Positions 1 through 11,666 of a stretch of DNA of 64,000 nucleotides are shown here, one piece after another (within the stretch, counting starts at the first letter, position 1; the number at the start of each line of letters is the position of its first letter). The stretch is from Catonia carolina (lineage: Eukaryota > Arthropoda > Insecta > Hemiptera > Achilidae), in NCBI GenBank assembly GCA_035578175.1, contig JAQMRL010000011.1, forward strand, positions 8,071,501 through 8,135,500, written 5' to 3'. Made by a program: the position numbers and the translations under genes. A model generated the notes under the pieces. The model did no database searches and was not told the DNA's origin. It was given only the letters and a program-made list of their open reading frames with translations.

Positions 1-410
1 TTCCTTTTAAAGAGTATATGGAGAAATCATTGGGTTTGAAGTTCCGGTATCGACCGAAAGTGGCCAAAAACCGGAAGTCAAGAAATCAAAGCAGAAACTA
101 CAAGAGATAGCTAGCTACAAACGGTTTTCGGATTCGTAATGTACACAAAAATTTAGTGAGCCTGGATTGGGTTTGAAGATTAGTTTTTGACCGGAAGTGG
201 CCAAAAACCGGAATTAAAGAAATAAAAATCGGAATTTAGAATTAAAGAGTAGATACAGAAGTCATTGGGTTTGAAGTTCCGATTTCGACCGGAAATCAAG
301 AAATCAAAGGAATTTGGAAAAAATAGTGTCATTCGATTCCTCGTAAAAAGTTTATAAAGAAATCACTAATGATTTTTACCATAAGTAAAAGGTAAGCCTT
401 TTTTTAAATT
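1..410 (+). repeat. CCGG-rich subrepeat array (U3-like), copy 1
   Basis: Units of roughly 100-120 bp recur, each built on TTGGGTTTGAAGTTCCGG, a GACCGGAAGTGGCC core and a CAAGAAATCAAAG stretch. The block is cut by the window edge. A second copy lies at 60795-61145, and both end in the same CCA(C)TAGCCATGAGAC-type sequence before diverging. It could be the enhancer-like part of an LTR U3, since a TATA-containing block follows, or the subterminal array of a DNA transposon. No terminal repeat is visible. Confidence 0.7.
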
Positions 411-1090
411 TCCACTAGCCATGAGACGCGTCGTGAGGGATTTTTTCAATTGTCACCCGTCGTCCCCTTTGATTAGGTACTGTGCTGCCAGCTATCAAAG
501 CTTCCGGACTTAGCGACAGAGGGAACCGCCAATAATTGCGACAGGGGCGATAGTCCTGTGGCGGCGTACTGACAGAGGCCTTTGTCACCAAGGCCGAGAC
601 CAATAACCGCCTCCTACCACAGCGCTCTCGGCGACTATATAAAGAGCACTCAACTGAACCCGAGGAGATTCAATTCCAATCCACTCAACAGCAGACGAGA
701 CATCCACAATTGGCACACGGCTACCAGACTCCAGCGATGACTCATCGACGACCCCGCACGAGAGAAGATGATGCTTCCGCTCGTCGACCCAACAGCGTAA
801 GCCGTCGACCGGATCGACATCGCCCGCTCCCGCGAGCGATGCCCACAGCGGTCCTTCCACCGAACCTTGCGCCCACCGGATCCGAAAAAGCAGCCATCGA
901 CGCACTACTGCGAGGGAAGAAGATGAAGTCTCCGCTGGACGACGACACGCCGTGTCGCCCAGCCCCTCGACCGCCACGACGACTACGACCGACGCTTTGC
1001 GAAGACGAACACCATGCCAGACGTTTTCAGGGCCATAAAAAAGTAAAGGTTTAACTCGCCACTTAATGTCACCTTCGGTGACACATTTAA
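411..1090 (+). other. GC-rich TATA-containing block of unknown origin
   Basis: This stretch is far more GC- and CpG-rich than its surroundings. It holds a TATA box, a proline/arginine-rich open frame of 114 codons (710-1054, starting MAHGYQTP) and, near 1061-1075, a TGTCACC-TTC-GGTGACA hairpin, after which composition returns to AT-rich. It follows the CCGG repeat array directly, so it may be the promoter and transcribed part of an LTR or another transposon 5' end. The frame matches no family I know and its low-complexity composition gives little support for coding. A host promoter with a first exon is the alternative. Confidence 0.4.
635..642 (+). promoter_or_regulatory. TATA box
   Basis: TATATAAA lies in a GC-rich context, with an initiator-like TCAATT about 35 bp downstream near 669-674. 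The spacing suits an RNA polymerase II core promoter reading to the right. Confidence 0.45.
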
Positions 1091-1719
1091 AATTCTTTCA
1101 AAATTTTTTATTTTATGTTTTGTACGTCAACTGTATTAATTTTTGTTCTTGTTTTTGAATGTAAGAACAGACTGAAATTTTGGTGTTTAGATAGTCTAAT
1201 AAAAATTTGATTGGGAATTTAGAAATAATAACGATGGGAAATGGTAAATCAGTAAGACAGAAGGTTTAATTAAAAAAAAAAGGGTGGCAGGTATCAGTCC
1301 AGATGGAGCTAAGATCAAAACGAGGAAACACCACTATCCTTTTAATTATACAGATTGGAACTGTTTTATATTCCGTACCAGTATGACTAAATAACAAGTA
1401 ACATAAAACATGATAACTTAATGCAATATCGTACATGTCACTTGTCAAACAATTGGAAATATATATGGCATATTATGAAACATCAAGTAATTGCCAATTC
1501 AAGTAACGCAATTAAACCGACAATTATTATTGTTTTCATGTGAATTCAAACTTTCACGTAACTAGCTTTAAAAATACTTCTACAAAGTAATAGTTGGTGT
1601 AATATTTTTTTTAAGCTTATGTAAAATAAATTGAATTTTCTGCACAGGAAGAAACCACATGCAATTCGTTTCTATTAAGTTCCCACTATTATTTCTATAA
1701 CTATTCTATTACTGAAAAA

Positions 1720-2345
1720 TAAAATAAAAATGAAGAGTATAAATATTTAGGAGTGACGTTTACAAAAATTGGAAGAGACGAAAAAGACATAGCTAATAAA
1801 ATTGTGAAAGGAAAGGCATTAACTGGTCAACTGAACTCAATTCTGTGGAGTCTCAACATAAGAAAAGACATAAAGAAACGAATATTTTCAGCAATAGTGG
1901 AAGGTACGGTGACATGTGGGGCAGAAGTGTGGACCATTACGCAAAACATGAAAAATAGAATCAGTACAGTGGAGAACAGATACTGGAGAAGATGTTGCAG
2001 ATTGGCGTTACGAGATAGGGTAACGAATATAAGAGTAAGAGAGATAATGGGCATTGAAGACTCAATAATAGACCATATTGAGAGAAAACAACTGCACTGG
2101 TATGGTCACATGCGAAGAATGAGCAACGTACGAATCCCACTGAAGGCATGGAACTGGAGACCGCAGCGAAATAGAAAAAGAGGAAGACCGAGAGGGAGAT
2201 GGATCGAAGGTATTGACAGAGCCATGGAGAGAAGAAACATGGAGGAGGAATCATGGCAAGACGCAAAAATGGCGTTTTGACTGCGACAAACGACCCATAG
2301 TGTTGTAAATAGTCGCCACTATATATATATATATATAAAATAAAT
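1720..2345 (+). pseudogene. L-F: 5'-truncated non-LTR retrotransposon 3' end
   Basis: An open frame from about 1732 to 2280 encodes the region after the reverse transcriptase. It begins EEYKYLGVTFTKIGRDE, carries CGAEVWTIT (the LYGSETW-type motif of LINE ORF2 C-termini) and ends in a basic KRGRPRGRWIEGIDRAM stretch. The RT catalytic core is absent, so the copy is strongly 5' truncated, yet this part has no stop. The 3' UTR is short and runs into a (TA)n tract at 2319-2338 that may be the tail. It differs from the other LINE families in the window. Confidence 0.8.
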
Positions 2346-3050
2346 CTACTAGGCTTATATGTTGTGCAATTTATAGGTACTGGCAATCGCATGGCATATT
2401 GGTATAAATATCATGTAAATAATAAATGCCACTATATTAAGATAAAGGTAACGGCTCAGGAACGCACCATGTAGTGTTGGATACGACACAGTGTTGTAAT
2501 TCAACCGAGATAGTGTTGGCTTCTTTGATGATCCAGGAGAATGGCTGAAGAGGAATCATAAATACTATTCGATGACGCCGCTTTCAGGACCGTTCGTACG
2601 CAGTGAAGTACTGCATTCTATCCAAGGTGACCTTGGTTTTACTGAACACGAAGAATATAGACCGCGAGTTCAATAAACGTTCCTCAAGGTGTTATGACTG
2701 TAGATATACAGTGGTCATCAACTAAATTTGATCACGGTCCGTTTAAAATTTTGTTGAAACTGTCACGGTCCAACCAACTTTTTACTTAGGCTTTAAAATT
2801 TAGATATGACAATCATCCTCAATTATAATAAGTTACTAGATGTTGATTTCGGAAAGGTTTGAGCAATAAAATGTAACAACAGTTTCAAACTCCTGTACAA
2901 CCGTGTACAAACGTTACAGTTCTTTGTATTTTGTAGCGCGGCGCTATCACGAGTTGGTTTCAGCCTTACCGTGGCCATAAACTCGCCCAGTAAGTATCAA
3001 CTGTCTCCAGAGAAACTAGGGAATACGTTGAGTTATCACCAGTTGCTCTT
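2346..3050. other. No recognisable feature
   Basis: The middle, 2450-2700, is less AT-rich and contains repeated GTGTTG motifs (TAGTGTTGGATACG, CAGTGTTGTAATTC, TAGTGTTGGCTTC), but I see no open frame, tRNA boxes or terminal repeats. Confidence 0.4.
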
Positions 3051-3057
3051 GGCATTA

Positions 3058-3208
3058 AGACTGCTTACACGCAAACCAGCATGCCCGGGCGGTTTGCTGC
3101 CTGTAGTCAACCATATTATTCAAACTGGGAGCCGACAATCAGGTAGTCTTGTCGACAGTCCTGGCAGCAAACCGGCTAGAAACCGGGCCGGTTCAGTGTG
3201 TAAAGCAA
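3058..3208. mobile_element. Foldback MITE-like inverted repeat
   Basis: Two GC-rich arms of about 50 bp (3058-3107 and 3155-3208) are imperfect reverse complements, sharing TGCTTACAC-type outer ends and GGTTTGCTGCC inner ends, and flank a ~45 bp loop. No transposase is present. The arrangement is that of a small foldback MITE. A further small inverted repeat (CAGCCGG / CGGCTG) follows at 3215-3245. Confidence 0.6.
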
Positions 3209-3522
3209 CATTGACAGCCGGCTTTCCGGGCCGGCAAGGCGGCTGTGTGTGTAAGGGCTCTTCAGGTCGATTCACACACATCCGTCAAGTCACGTCTCAG
3301 TTCCGTCATTCCGAGAAATGTTAGTCACAGAAAAATATTGTTTCTTGGAAAATTAATGACATTGTCTACATTTAGCCGGCACCGACACAAATCCGGCGCG
3401 TCAGTCTTGTCGCCGTTATCGAACTGTCAAAACGATATTTCTTCTCGTCGATATTTTTGTTTTTGTCGGAAGTGTTTATCTTATATTTTGTACTCTTTTG
3501 TATCATTAAATTAATAATAAGA

Positions 3523-3666
3523 ATGGGTGATGATGAAAAGCTGATTAAGTGCGTTCGAAAGTACCAAGTTTTGCATGATTTAACAAAAGCTAAGTATATG
3601 GATACATCTTTTAAAAATGAAATATGGAAGAAAATTGGGGAAGAAATAAATATAGGTGTTAAGTAA
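3523..3666 (+). CDS. MADF-domain accessory protein of a Harbinger element (short)
   Basis: The product is 47 residues and matches the start of a MADF domain: DEKLIKCVRKYQVLHDLTK, then YMDTSFKNEIWKKIGEEI, with the tryptophan and isoleucine spacing of the family. In PIF/Harbinger elements a Myb/SANT- or MADF-like protein works beside the transposase, binding the element's DNA and helping the transposase reach the nucleus and the ends. I start at 3523 because the domain begins at once; an in-frame upstream Met at 3457 would add a hydrophobic, non-family leader. The frame stops at 3666, before the third helix of a normal ~85-residue MADF, at what is probably the internal deletion junction, so it is likely truncated and non-functional. 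A domesticated host MADF gene is less likely given the flanking ends. Confidence 0.7.
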   Translation: MGDDEKLIKCVRKYQVLHDLTKAKYMDTSFKNEIWKKIGEEINIGVK

Positions 3667-3709
3667 AAAAAGAAAGAAATTGATTGATAACAATAATTAT
3701 ATGGACAAT

Positions 3710-3846
3710 ATAAATAATGTGATAAATTCTCCTAATTCTCTTTTTGTCCATGCTTCGTGAACCCATTTTCTTTTTTTTCTTCCGCTGTTCCTCTTCTTCA
3801 TCCAAAATTACAGCTATAATAGCCAAATCTTCCATCGAAAACTCCA
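3710..3846 (-). pseudogene. Harbinger transposase, N-terminal remnant with frameshift
   Basis: Read leftward from a Met at 3846, the frame encodes MEFSMEDLAIIAVILDEEEE followed by a lysine run. The next frame then gives WVHEAWTKRELGEF, the conserved start of HARBI1-like transposases. A single frame change in the lysine/adenine run separates the two. The DDE nuclease domain is missing. The remnant is convergent with the MADF gene, as in intact elements. Confidence 0.75.
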
Positions 3847-4010
3847 TCACAAAAATAGGTAGGTATGACACAGTTAACAAATGACTAAATGAAGTTTGAC
3901 GGAAGGAAAACCGACGGACATTTGTGAATACTGTCATCATTTTTGACTGCAAGTGGCCGTGCCGATTCTGTTTCGGAACGGTGACGTGGCTGATGTGTGT
4001 GAATCGGCCT

Positions 4011-5336
4011 TAACACAGCCTAAACGTAAAGAATTCACAACATCACTGACGAAAGATCTGGATACAATAAAGATTTTTCTCTAGAGCTCGCGGTCCGCCA
4101 GTTGGTGACTACTGGTATAGATATTGAGGGCTAAATGCTACTGTGTGAAATCCACTTTACCCGGAGAAACTGGTGTCGGTGTAGATGGATTGTCACCTAC
4201 CTAGTTTGCTGTGGGATATTAAATGGATGCAAAAAAACTCTACTTCGAGAGTCTACTTCCTGCAATTCTGATATATAACATATACATGCTGAGGACCTTT
4301 ATATTCAGGTAGATCAACAGCCTCTGGAAGTAGCATCAGATTGTCATCATAGAGATTCTGAAAGAAAGATATATCGAGGAAGATAGTGGAAGACACCCAA
4401 CAAGTAACAAAGGATGTAAATTGTCGAACGCTAACAGAGATGAAGAGGAAAGCTGCTAAGAGAGCTAGATGGAAGACCGCAAACTAAACTAGAGATTTAA
4501 TTTACAAGAAAAGGATTTTGTACTTGGAAAAGAATTCAAATCTTGGCTAAGAAAGAAGTTTGCACGGTTTTCTCACAAAATATATTATTAGATCGCTCTG
4601 AGAAGCGCTGAATATATATTTCCCCATTAGTAACCTTTCTAATCTAAGTTACATGTAAACTGTTTTACAAATACAACACAGTATTTTGGGATAAACTAAG
4701 TAATCACCAAAAACAGTTAAAGAAAGGTAATGAACAACTTCGACTATAACAGCCACCTCAAAATATTACTTCAACAAAACAATTAGAACGAATACATAAG
4801 AAAAAAATACATAAATATGAAAATGTCATTCTGTTCATTAGCAAGTTTCGAATAATTAACAATTATAATTAAACTGAAGCGATGCCAAGCAGAAAATATT
4901 AAAAATCGAATCAAGGAGAAGTAACTAACAATGTTGATAAATATTAAATGAATTAAAACAATTACTAATAATACTCTTAAAATAATTACCGGTACTAATA
5001 CGGAAATAAAAACTACATAATTCTAAGCAAGAACAGTTAAGCAGTCATCTGGAAACAATAGCTGTGGTTATCGTGTGCTATTTTCCTAACCAATAATCTC
5101 TATCAGTTCTTCTTGAATAAACTTCTGCTATTTGAATCTCTCTACCAAATACGGTATTTGTTTTACTTTATCAGATCTCAGATTTGTAGAAAACGTTTTG
5201 CCGTATTTAAAAAAATCGTTAACAGAAAAATTGGGTTGCAAAGACACGAACCTAGAAAATTCTGCATATGTAGGTAGTAGTGTGTGTGTGTAGTACATTT
5301 GCATATGTAATTTAATACATTACATAGGGTTATTTC
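4011..5336. other. Unassigned AT-rich stretch
   Basis: The part 4020-4500 is richer in GC and may be an eroded coding fragment, but every frame is interrupted and I recognise no motif. From 4560 on the sequence is simple AT-rich DNA with a short TG run near 5278-5292. Confidence 0.35.
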
Positions 5337-5337
5337 A

Positions 5338-5728
5338 TGACCATAACGGGCAGGTGGAGTGTTAAATTATCGCACTCGATCTGTTGGTTCCAGGGCTACA
5401 AAAAATAGTTCTGTTTCTTATCACAAAATCAGTCAATTATATGACTGAAGCATTTAAGAACAGACGAGGTAGAGGTGTAAAAGATACTAGTCAGAGTTAT
5501 CTCCTCTGAGAGTAATGAATTTCACTATACACCCAGACCCTGTGGTGAATAAAATGAAGGCGTCATTTGCAGGATAGAAAGTAGATGATTTTCGGAGGGG
5601 CTGGCATGCTGATAAGCATACTCTTTCAACTCAGTGAGGAAGGCAATAGGAAACAACCTCACTCCTCGTTTTTACTTAGTAAAACCTCTAGGTTCAACCC
5701 AGCCATTCGGATGTTGACCTTAACAACA
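5338..5728 (+). mobile_element. R390 copy, near full length
   Basis: Starts at the family 5' end (CATAACGGGCAGGTGGAGTG) and ends in AACAACA. Diagnostic blocks are GAGTTATCTCCTCTGAGAGT, GCATGCTGATAAGCATAC and GTGAGGAAGGCAAT. It has no intact frame and is fairly diverged. Confidence 0.85.
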
Positions 5729-7816
5729 GGGTTCGTTCCCAAATATGTCTTCAAAAAATTCCAGCCACAGTTTAATTAAGTCAACTGATTTAAACTTTGG
5801 CTGCATGTTATAGTTTAATGGTGAACAGACTTAAAAGGTTACATAATTTCAGAGACCATGGGTTAAGGTATCTGCTTTGCCAACGCCTACTATAAACTGG
5901 TAAATTCAAGAGGCGGGGAGCGTTATGGTAAATTGACCCTATTGCCTCTGTTTGGTATACCATGCTATTAATTTTTAGATTTTCTTCATTACATAAGCGG
6001 CAATTGATTTAGAAATAATGTCTATCACAAATGAAATGTAATCTTTCATGAAATTATAAAACAGTTTCCCGCCTATTGACATTGCAAATACTATAGTATC
6101 TTCCCTTCCACTGAAAGTGAGGTTAAAATAAACCTCAAAGCCAATCATACTCAAAGTGTGGACAGGCAAAAACAGAGTGTAGCATTACAAATGTACAAGT
6201 TGATAATAACCTTAATACAGGTTAGCCAACCAAAAAATATGTATAGAAGGTATGGAAAAACAAATAATATAACTTTTAACGTTAATAATAGTTTCAAAAT
6301 ACATTTTAAGCAAACCAAGACGATTTTAGGTTCACGAATACAATTTACTTCTAGTTTTCTTCATTTACAAACGAGCTTTTAAAATTAATAACTAAAAATT
6401 AAAATACTGCATTAAAAAACCGTTCAAAATTAATAATGTTACAGGCCAGTAAATTTAATTACACGAAAACAGTTGATGAATTCCTTAATTTAAAGAATAA
6501 TTGCATAGGAGTTAAACTATAATTATAAATATTTCAAACACATACCCTACATATGCAGTTAAAAAATAATTAATAATTTTAGAACTAAATGTAAAAAATA
6601 TTAATTTTGAACAAACTTACAGGATTAAAGTAGGGTAAAACGATAAAATTATGAAAATAAAATAAAACGTTTAATAAAACGCCCCAAATTTCTAAAATGT
6701 AATAATTAATAAGTTATAAAAAAAAATTCATCAACAAAAATCGTGAAACAATCCATGGAATTTAAAAAAGAAATCTTTAACCATACCGGTTAAAATATGA
6801 AAAGCTAATAAAAATAGAAATTTAGTAATTAAGCTATTATTAATTTATCTTACTATATTAAAATCTGATCCTGCTAAACGAAAGAAAATGTAATAAAAAA
6901 AATGTTAGATAAAAATATAATTATAAAACTACATAAAAAATACCTATAATGATTGAACTTTAAATATAAACATCAAATATTTATTAAATCAAAAATTATT
7001 CAAAGAATCTTACGTACAATTATTTTGTAGAAATTCCGATAACTAATTAACACAAATATTTCAATACAATACTAAATTATATCTTTCGACATGTCAACAT
7101 AACCTCTATTCACAATAACACCTTCGAAAAAAGTCCACAAGTAACAGAGTAAACAGGTAATAGTTAAAAAAATAATAAAGTATAGATAATTCAGTTATAT
7201 GGAAATGTGTGGAAAGCTTTGTTTGTACCGGACGGACATCCGGCGGAAGTAGTTCATTCACCTAGTATTTGCTACTACAATAACGTTAATGTATTTGTTA
7301 TATTTTATACAACAAAATCATTTTGTATACACATATATAAAATCATCCTTAATAATGTATCCCTAGGGAAAATAACTGATGAAAACCAATTTCAAAAGAT
7401 TATTTTAATTGATTGTTGTAGAATGAATAATTATGAATTAAATACAACCAATAAAGAAGTCTATTGTGAATGAATTTATCAAACGATCTCAGAAACAAAA
7501 TAGAATATTTTTATTATCTATATTAACGAAATAAAGATCTGAATTGCAATTCTAGAATTTCACTTTGTGCTTTCTATCCGATTTAAACGTTAACACTATC
7601 ATTCTGTAACAATAAGAAGTTGTCTATCTGTTAATCTACCACATCAATAATAACACAATCCAATGGAGCTAAGTACACCGGTTACAAACCGAAGTGGTAC
7701 AGATCTAGAAGTAAAAACAGTTCGAAATAAAATTATATAATGTAGTAACTGTTTTTGAGAGTTTATTGTCATAATTCAGTACATAATGTAATGGTTGAAC
7801 ATATGCTGTACATTTT
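5729..7816. other. AT-rich DNA, nothing recognised
   Basis: Homopolymer-rich AT sequence. I see no LINE, SINE or TIR signature, and the small open frames here have no recognisable domain. Confidence 0.4.
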
Positions 7817-8212
7817 TGTTTAGGTCATCAGCCGCAAAGCTGGTTTAAACCTCTAGAAGCTTTACTAAGTAAAACGGGAGTGAGATAGTTTATATTTGCC
7901 TTCCTCATTGAGTAGAAAAGTAGTCTATGCTTATTAGCTTACCAGACCCTCCGAAAATCATCTACTTTCCACCCCGCAAATGACACCTTCACTTCATTCA
8001 CTACGGGGTCTGGCTATAATGAAATTCATTACTCTCCGAGGAGATAATTCTGATTAGTATCTTTTACACCTTTACCTCGTCTGTTCTTAAATGCTTCAGT
8101 CATATAATTGGCTGACCATGTGATAAGAAACAGAACTATTTTTTGTAGCCCTAAAACTAGCAGATCCAGTGCAAATAATTTAACCTCTATTACAAAAATA
8201 CCTGTTATGGGT
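7817..8212 (-). mobile_element. R390 copy, near full length
   Basis: Reverse orientation: GTTTAGGTCATCAGCCG (tail end) on the left and CCTGTTATGGG (5' end) on the right. It abuts the LTR starting at 8216. Confidence 0.85.
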
Positions 8213-8215
8213 ATA

Positions 8216-8660
8216 TGTTGTACATAGACTATGTAAGAGTTAGGTAAGTAATTAAATTTTTGATAAATGATATTTTAACCAAACTTAATAATAGTAAGAC
8301 ATGTTCATTAATTATTTTTATATGGTATTTTTTCAATGTTTACATAACCAATTAATTGATTTGATAATTATTTATTTAGTTTAAATGTTCATTGTTTAAA
8401 GTTTGATTTCTTAAGAAGAATAAGTTTTTTAATCTGACTTTATATTGAGGAGGGTTAATTTAAAAAAAACTTTTTAAAAACTAAGAGCACGGTTTAGTTT
8501 TCCTTATGTTAATAGTGAAAGCCTAAAATAATTTAAGTTAATCTCATCTAGTTTGTTTATTAATCAAATACTACTTTTTTTTTTAAATTTCAGAGCAATA
8601 ATATAGGTAGTAATTAGTGTGTGATATAACCAAAATAACCACCGAAGGTGAAATATCACA
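8216..8660 (+). mobile_element. LTR of an LTR retrotransposon
   Basis: The block begins TGTTGTACATAG, ends TATCACA and is followed at once by a primer-binding-site-like sequence. Its middle (8265-8450) is homologous to 44990-45215, with shared blocks ATATTTTAACCAAACT, AAATGTTCATTGTTT and TTTTTTAATCTGACTT. Two separate copies with the same borders support a dispersed LTR. No gag or pol frame follows, so this is a 5' LTR with leader only, or a decayed remnant. The exact start is uncertain by a few bases. Confidence 0.6.
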
Positions 8661-8665
8661 TAAAT

Positions 8666-8680
8666 TGGCGCCCGAAAAGT
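8666..8680 (+). other. tRNA-Lys-type primer binding site
   Basis: TGGCGCCCGAAAAGT lies six bases after the putative LTR end. Its first nine bases equal the complement of the 3' end of lysine tRNAs that prime many retroelements, and the match then decays. From here to about 9000 the leader-like sequence has no coding frame. Confidence 0.6.
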
Positions 8681-9000
8681 ATACCGATTAAATAAATTAA
8701 TCAGCATTTAATAACAATTAATAATTAATTTAAAGAGAAATAGCGCTGGCAGCAGAAGTAATAAAAAAACTTAGAGCGCCAACTGCGATAAAATACGTCT
8801 GCACAAACGTATTTTGCATTTAGACCATAAGAAAAATACATACCTTGTATGTATTTTATGCAGACACACAATTTTGTTGTACGGTCAGTGGTTGTCTAAT
8901 AATTTTACTACCTAATAAATTTTCCTGCTTCGACCAGGAAACATGTTCAGAAGTACAAACCTATGATACAAGCTGGCGCTTTACTTAAATTCCTTAACAG

Positions 9001-9172
9001 TCTGAGAAGTAGGCTAACGTATTCCTAGGAAAGTCGAATGTACCCGGGGGGTCCCGGGTACAATTCCCGGCCAGATCTGGCATTTTTTTCATCATTCATC
9101 ATCATGTATCTTCCTTTTCACCGCCTGCATTAGCAGACATTGCAAAACAATCCGACTTAAAACAAAAAAATG
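9001..9172 (+). mobile_element. SINE-B copy
   Basis: A tRNA-like head with a weak box A near TAGGCTAACG and a strong box B (GGTCCCGGGTACAATTCCC) is followed by a body and the tail CATTGCAAAACAATCCGACTTAAAAC then A-rich sequence. The tail matches the copies at 45391 and 52587. Confidence 0.7.
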
Positions 9173-9841
9173 AACTTGAAAGGTAAAAGCTGAAAAACGG
9201 ATGCATCAGCAGCATACAGTATCTCCAATACACAAATTGTCAAATTATATAATTATTTTTACTATTCAGTTTGAAATTAATGCTACATATTAATTTCAAA
9301 ATTTCGAGGGAAATTTACAAGCTGTTTTCTTTAATTTGTTAATTTAGTGTAACAAAAAAATAATAGACGACGAAGAAAGTTATAGCACATAAAAAATGTT
9401 TTGCTAAGTCCGACAATAACCCCGCAAAAGGTTTAAAGGCCTTTGTATATGATTTGATGGAGAGAGTTAACTACCATATACTGTACGGAATAATAATGAT
9501 ATAGGCTTCTGTGATATCAGAGGTAGATATCAAGAAATTATACTTAATATCTAAAGAATATTTTCACTGATCAAATTTTTTATAGGTATTCAGCTCCGAA
9601 TTTTCTATTTCAACAATTTCAATTTTAAATCAATGGGTCAATTTATTCACCAACACTTGCTATTTACAAGGATCTTATCTTTGAAACCACAAAGTTATCA
9701 AGTCACTGTTATTACAGGTAAATAATTTGTGAGTATGCGAATGAGAAATTTAAGTGTTAACAAGCCTAATTTGGATAAAGCCTAAGTTTTTGCTTCAACT
9801 CTACAACGTTAAAACTAATTTGAATTTGAGAAAGATTTTTT
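9173..9841. other. AT-rich DNA, nothing recognised
   Basis: No open frame, tandem array or element terminus could be identified. Confidence 0.4.
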
Positions 9842-10714
9842 ACTTTCTCTTGCCCTATATAAACATATAACGAAGGAAAGTATTGGTTTCATTTTGTTCG
9901 AAATCAAGTTTTCATCGGATATACACGTTTTCAGGTCCTCTGACCCAAAAAACATGTTTTAGCGATATACATGTGTGTGAGCGTGTATCTGTGAACAAAA
10001 TATCTTAAGAACGGAACATCGTGCGAAGTTAAAACTTCAAACTTAACTTAAGTACCACGAGAGGACGCGACACGAATATTTTCATTAAAATCGGTCAACC
10101 GAAAGTAGTAGTTTATTTGTGCAATTTTTCACTCTTTTACAATTTTATAAAAAACGGCTCCTACGATTTTTTAAAAATCCCCTCATTTACTATATTTTTA
10201 TGCTCTACAATATAGGATAAGCGCCTGCTGAAATTCTTGGAAAATCTGTGCTCTCGTAGAAAAAAATGTGTTTTTTAAGATAGCGGCCTTAAATGCATTT
10301 TAAGGCAAAAATATATATAATAAAAATTGTAGAACATTTAAAAACCTACAACTTTTATTTGAAACATTTTTTTGTAAAACTCTCAGTTTAGAAACAATGA
10401 TTTTCTGTTTTATTTTTTTAAAAATTAAAATCGGTAAAAATGAGATTTTTTTAAGATTGCGGCCTTAAAATGTATTTTACGACAAAAGTTTATATAACTT
10501 AAGTTATAGAAAATAAAAATCTACAACTTTTATTTCAAGCATTTTCTTCTAGAGTCTCGTTTAGCGTCAATTAGTGATTTCACGATTTTTAAGTCGAACA
10601 CAGGTTAATTTTCATTTTACATTGTTTACTCATAATTAAACATAGGTTATATTGTTCATTATCTACACTGGCACGAGAAAGTTGCACGAGTGTTTCACAC
10701 CAGATTTTTAAATT
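9842..10714 (+). mobile_element. HEL element, full length
   Basis: The left end carries ACTTTCTCTTGCC and the right end its inverted partner GGCACGAGAAAGT (one mismatch). The right repeat is followed by a degenerate GTGTGAAACAC-type hairpin and CAGATTTTTA. Landmarks are a short TG microsatellite near 9972, TCAAGTTTTCATCGGATATACACG near 9902 and the CGGCTCCTACGATTTTT block near 10155. It is non-coding. Subterminal repeats plus one terminal hairpin plus a microsatellite recall Helentron-associated HINEs. Confidence 0.75.
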
Positions 10715-11666
10715 ATAATAAATACTAACTTTGATTAACCTACATTAATATGTTTTATTAGTTTGAGCGAATAATCTTATCAATCCGATTAGGAACATCA
10801 AGGTGAAATTTTTAAAAATGTTATTTTATGTAATTAATCGTACAATAAAAACAAATACATGTAGATGTCTACAGTACCTGACATTGCTGATACGGAAAGA
10901 CAACTCTGACCAGACGAATACAAACTTCCATTACCACTTATCAAATCAAAGAACTTCCCCTTCTGACATCTAAAAATAAACGGTATCTAAATCGACAAGA
11001 CCACCTTAATGCAACTTATATCACTACACATGCGTACGCACTGGTCACCCGAATATTTTCAAATCATTAATAACGTTTCGTTGAGAAACATTTTAGACAA
11101 ATATTTCCAATTTTCAATTGAGGTAATTCATATTTATGACTTAAAAAATTACCGCATTCACTTTTTCAAAATGTAAAGCAAAATTTGTCACGTGATGTAC
11201 ATAAACAGACTTTTATTACAGGAAATAAATTTCTTAGATGAAAATTTCCAGGACAACACACTGAATTTAGCTTTTAGAAAATCCACAGTAAATTAATGAA
11301 GAAAACAAGTTATTGAAATTTTAAAATATCTTAAATTCATTTTTATGTAATAAAAAAATACATTCCGATCGTTTTAGACTACATTACTCCAGACCGTGAG
11401 AATACAGACTAAACTCTAAAACTTTTAAAAGCAAACTTGTCAAAGTAATAAAACCTGAACCCTAACCTTTTCCACTAGATATTGACACCCACAATAACAA
11501 CTTATTTAAAAAGCATGAAGTAAAATCTAAATCGAAAGACAATAGTAGGCTTTGAAAGGCTAAATCGATATGTATAAATAATTTACATGAATCGTCTGAT
11601 AGTCATTTGTAGATTGCATGAAACATCGTAACTACAACATAAATATTTAATATAATCTAAAAATAT
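10715..11666. other. AT-rich DNA, nothing recognised
   Basis: No frames or repeat termini. A pyrimidine/purine-balanced part near 10870-11050 is not repeated elsewhere in the window as far as I can see. Confidence 0.4.

Larger units (their letters stand above)
3264..4010 (+). mobile_element. Deleted PIF/Harbinger element
   Basis: The ends are inverted: AGGTCGATTCACACACATC on the left and GATGTGTGTGAATCGGCCT on the right. Inside are the two genes typical of PIF/Harbinger, convergent: a MADF-type DNA-binding protein on the plus strand and the start of the nuclease-type transposase on the minus strand. Most of the transposase is missing, so this copy could move only if helped in trans. The right end is followed by TAA, the family's usual 3 bp target; the left flank reads TTC, so the target duplication is not intact. 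Confidence 0.8.

Noticed and set aside
5338..5728. Pol III box B in the R390 tail (GGTTCAAACC)
   Set aside because: It lies within 30 bp of the 3' end with no box A at the right distance, so it cannot be an internal promoter of the full element.
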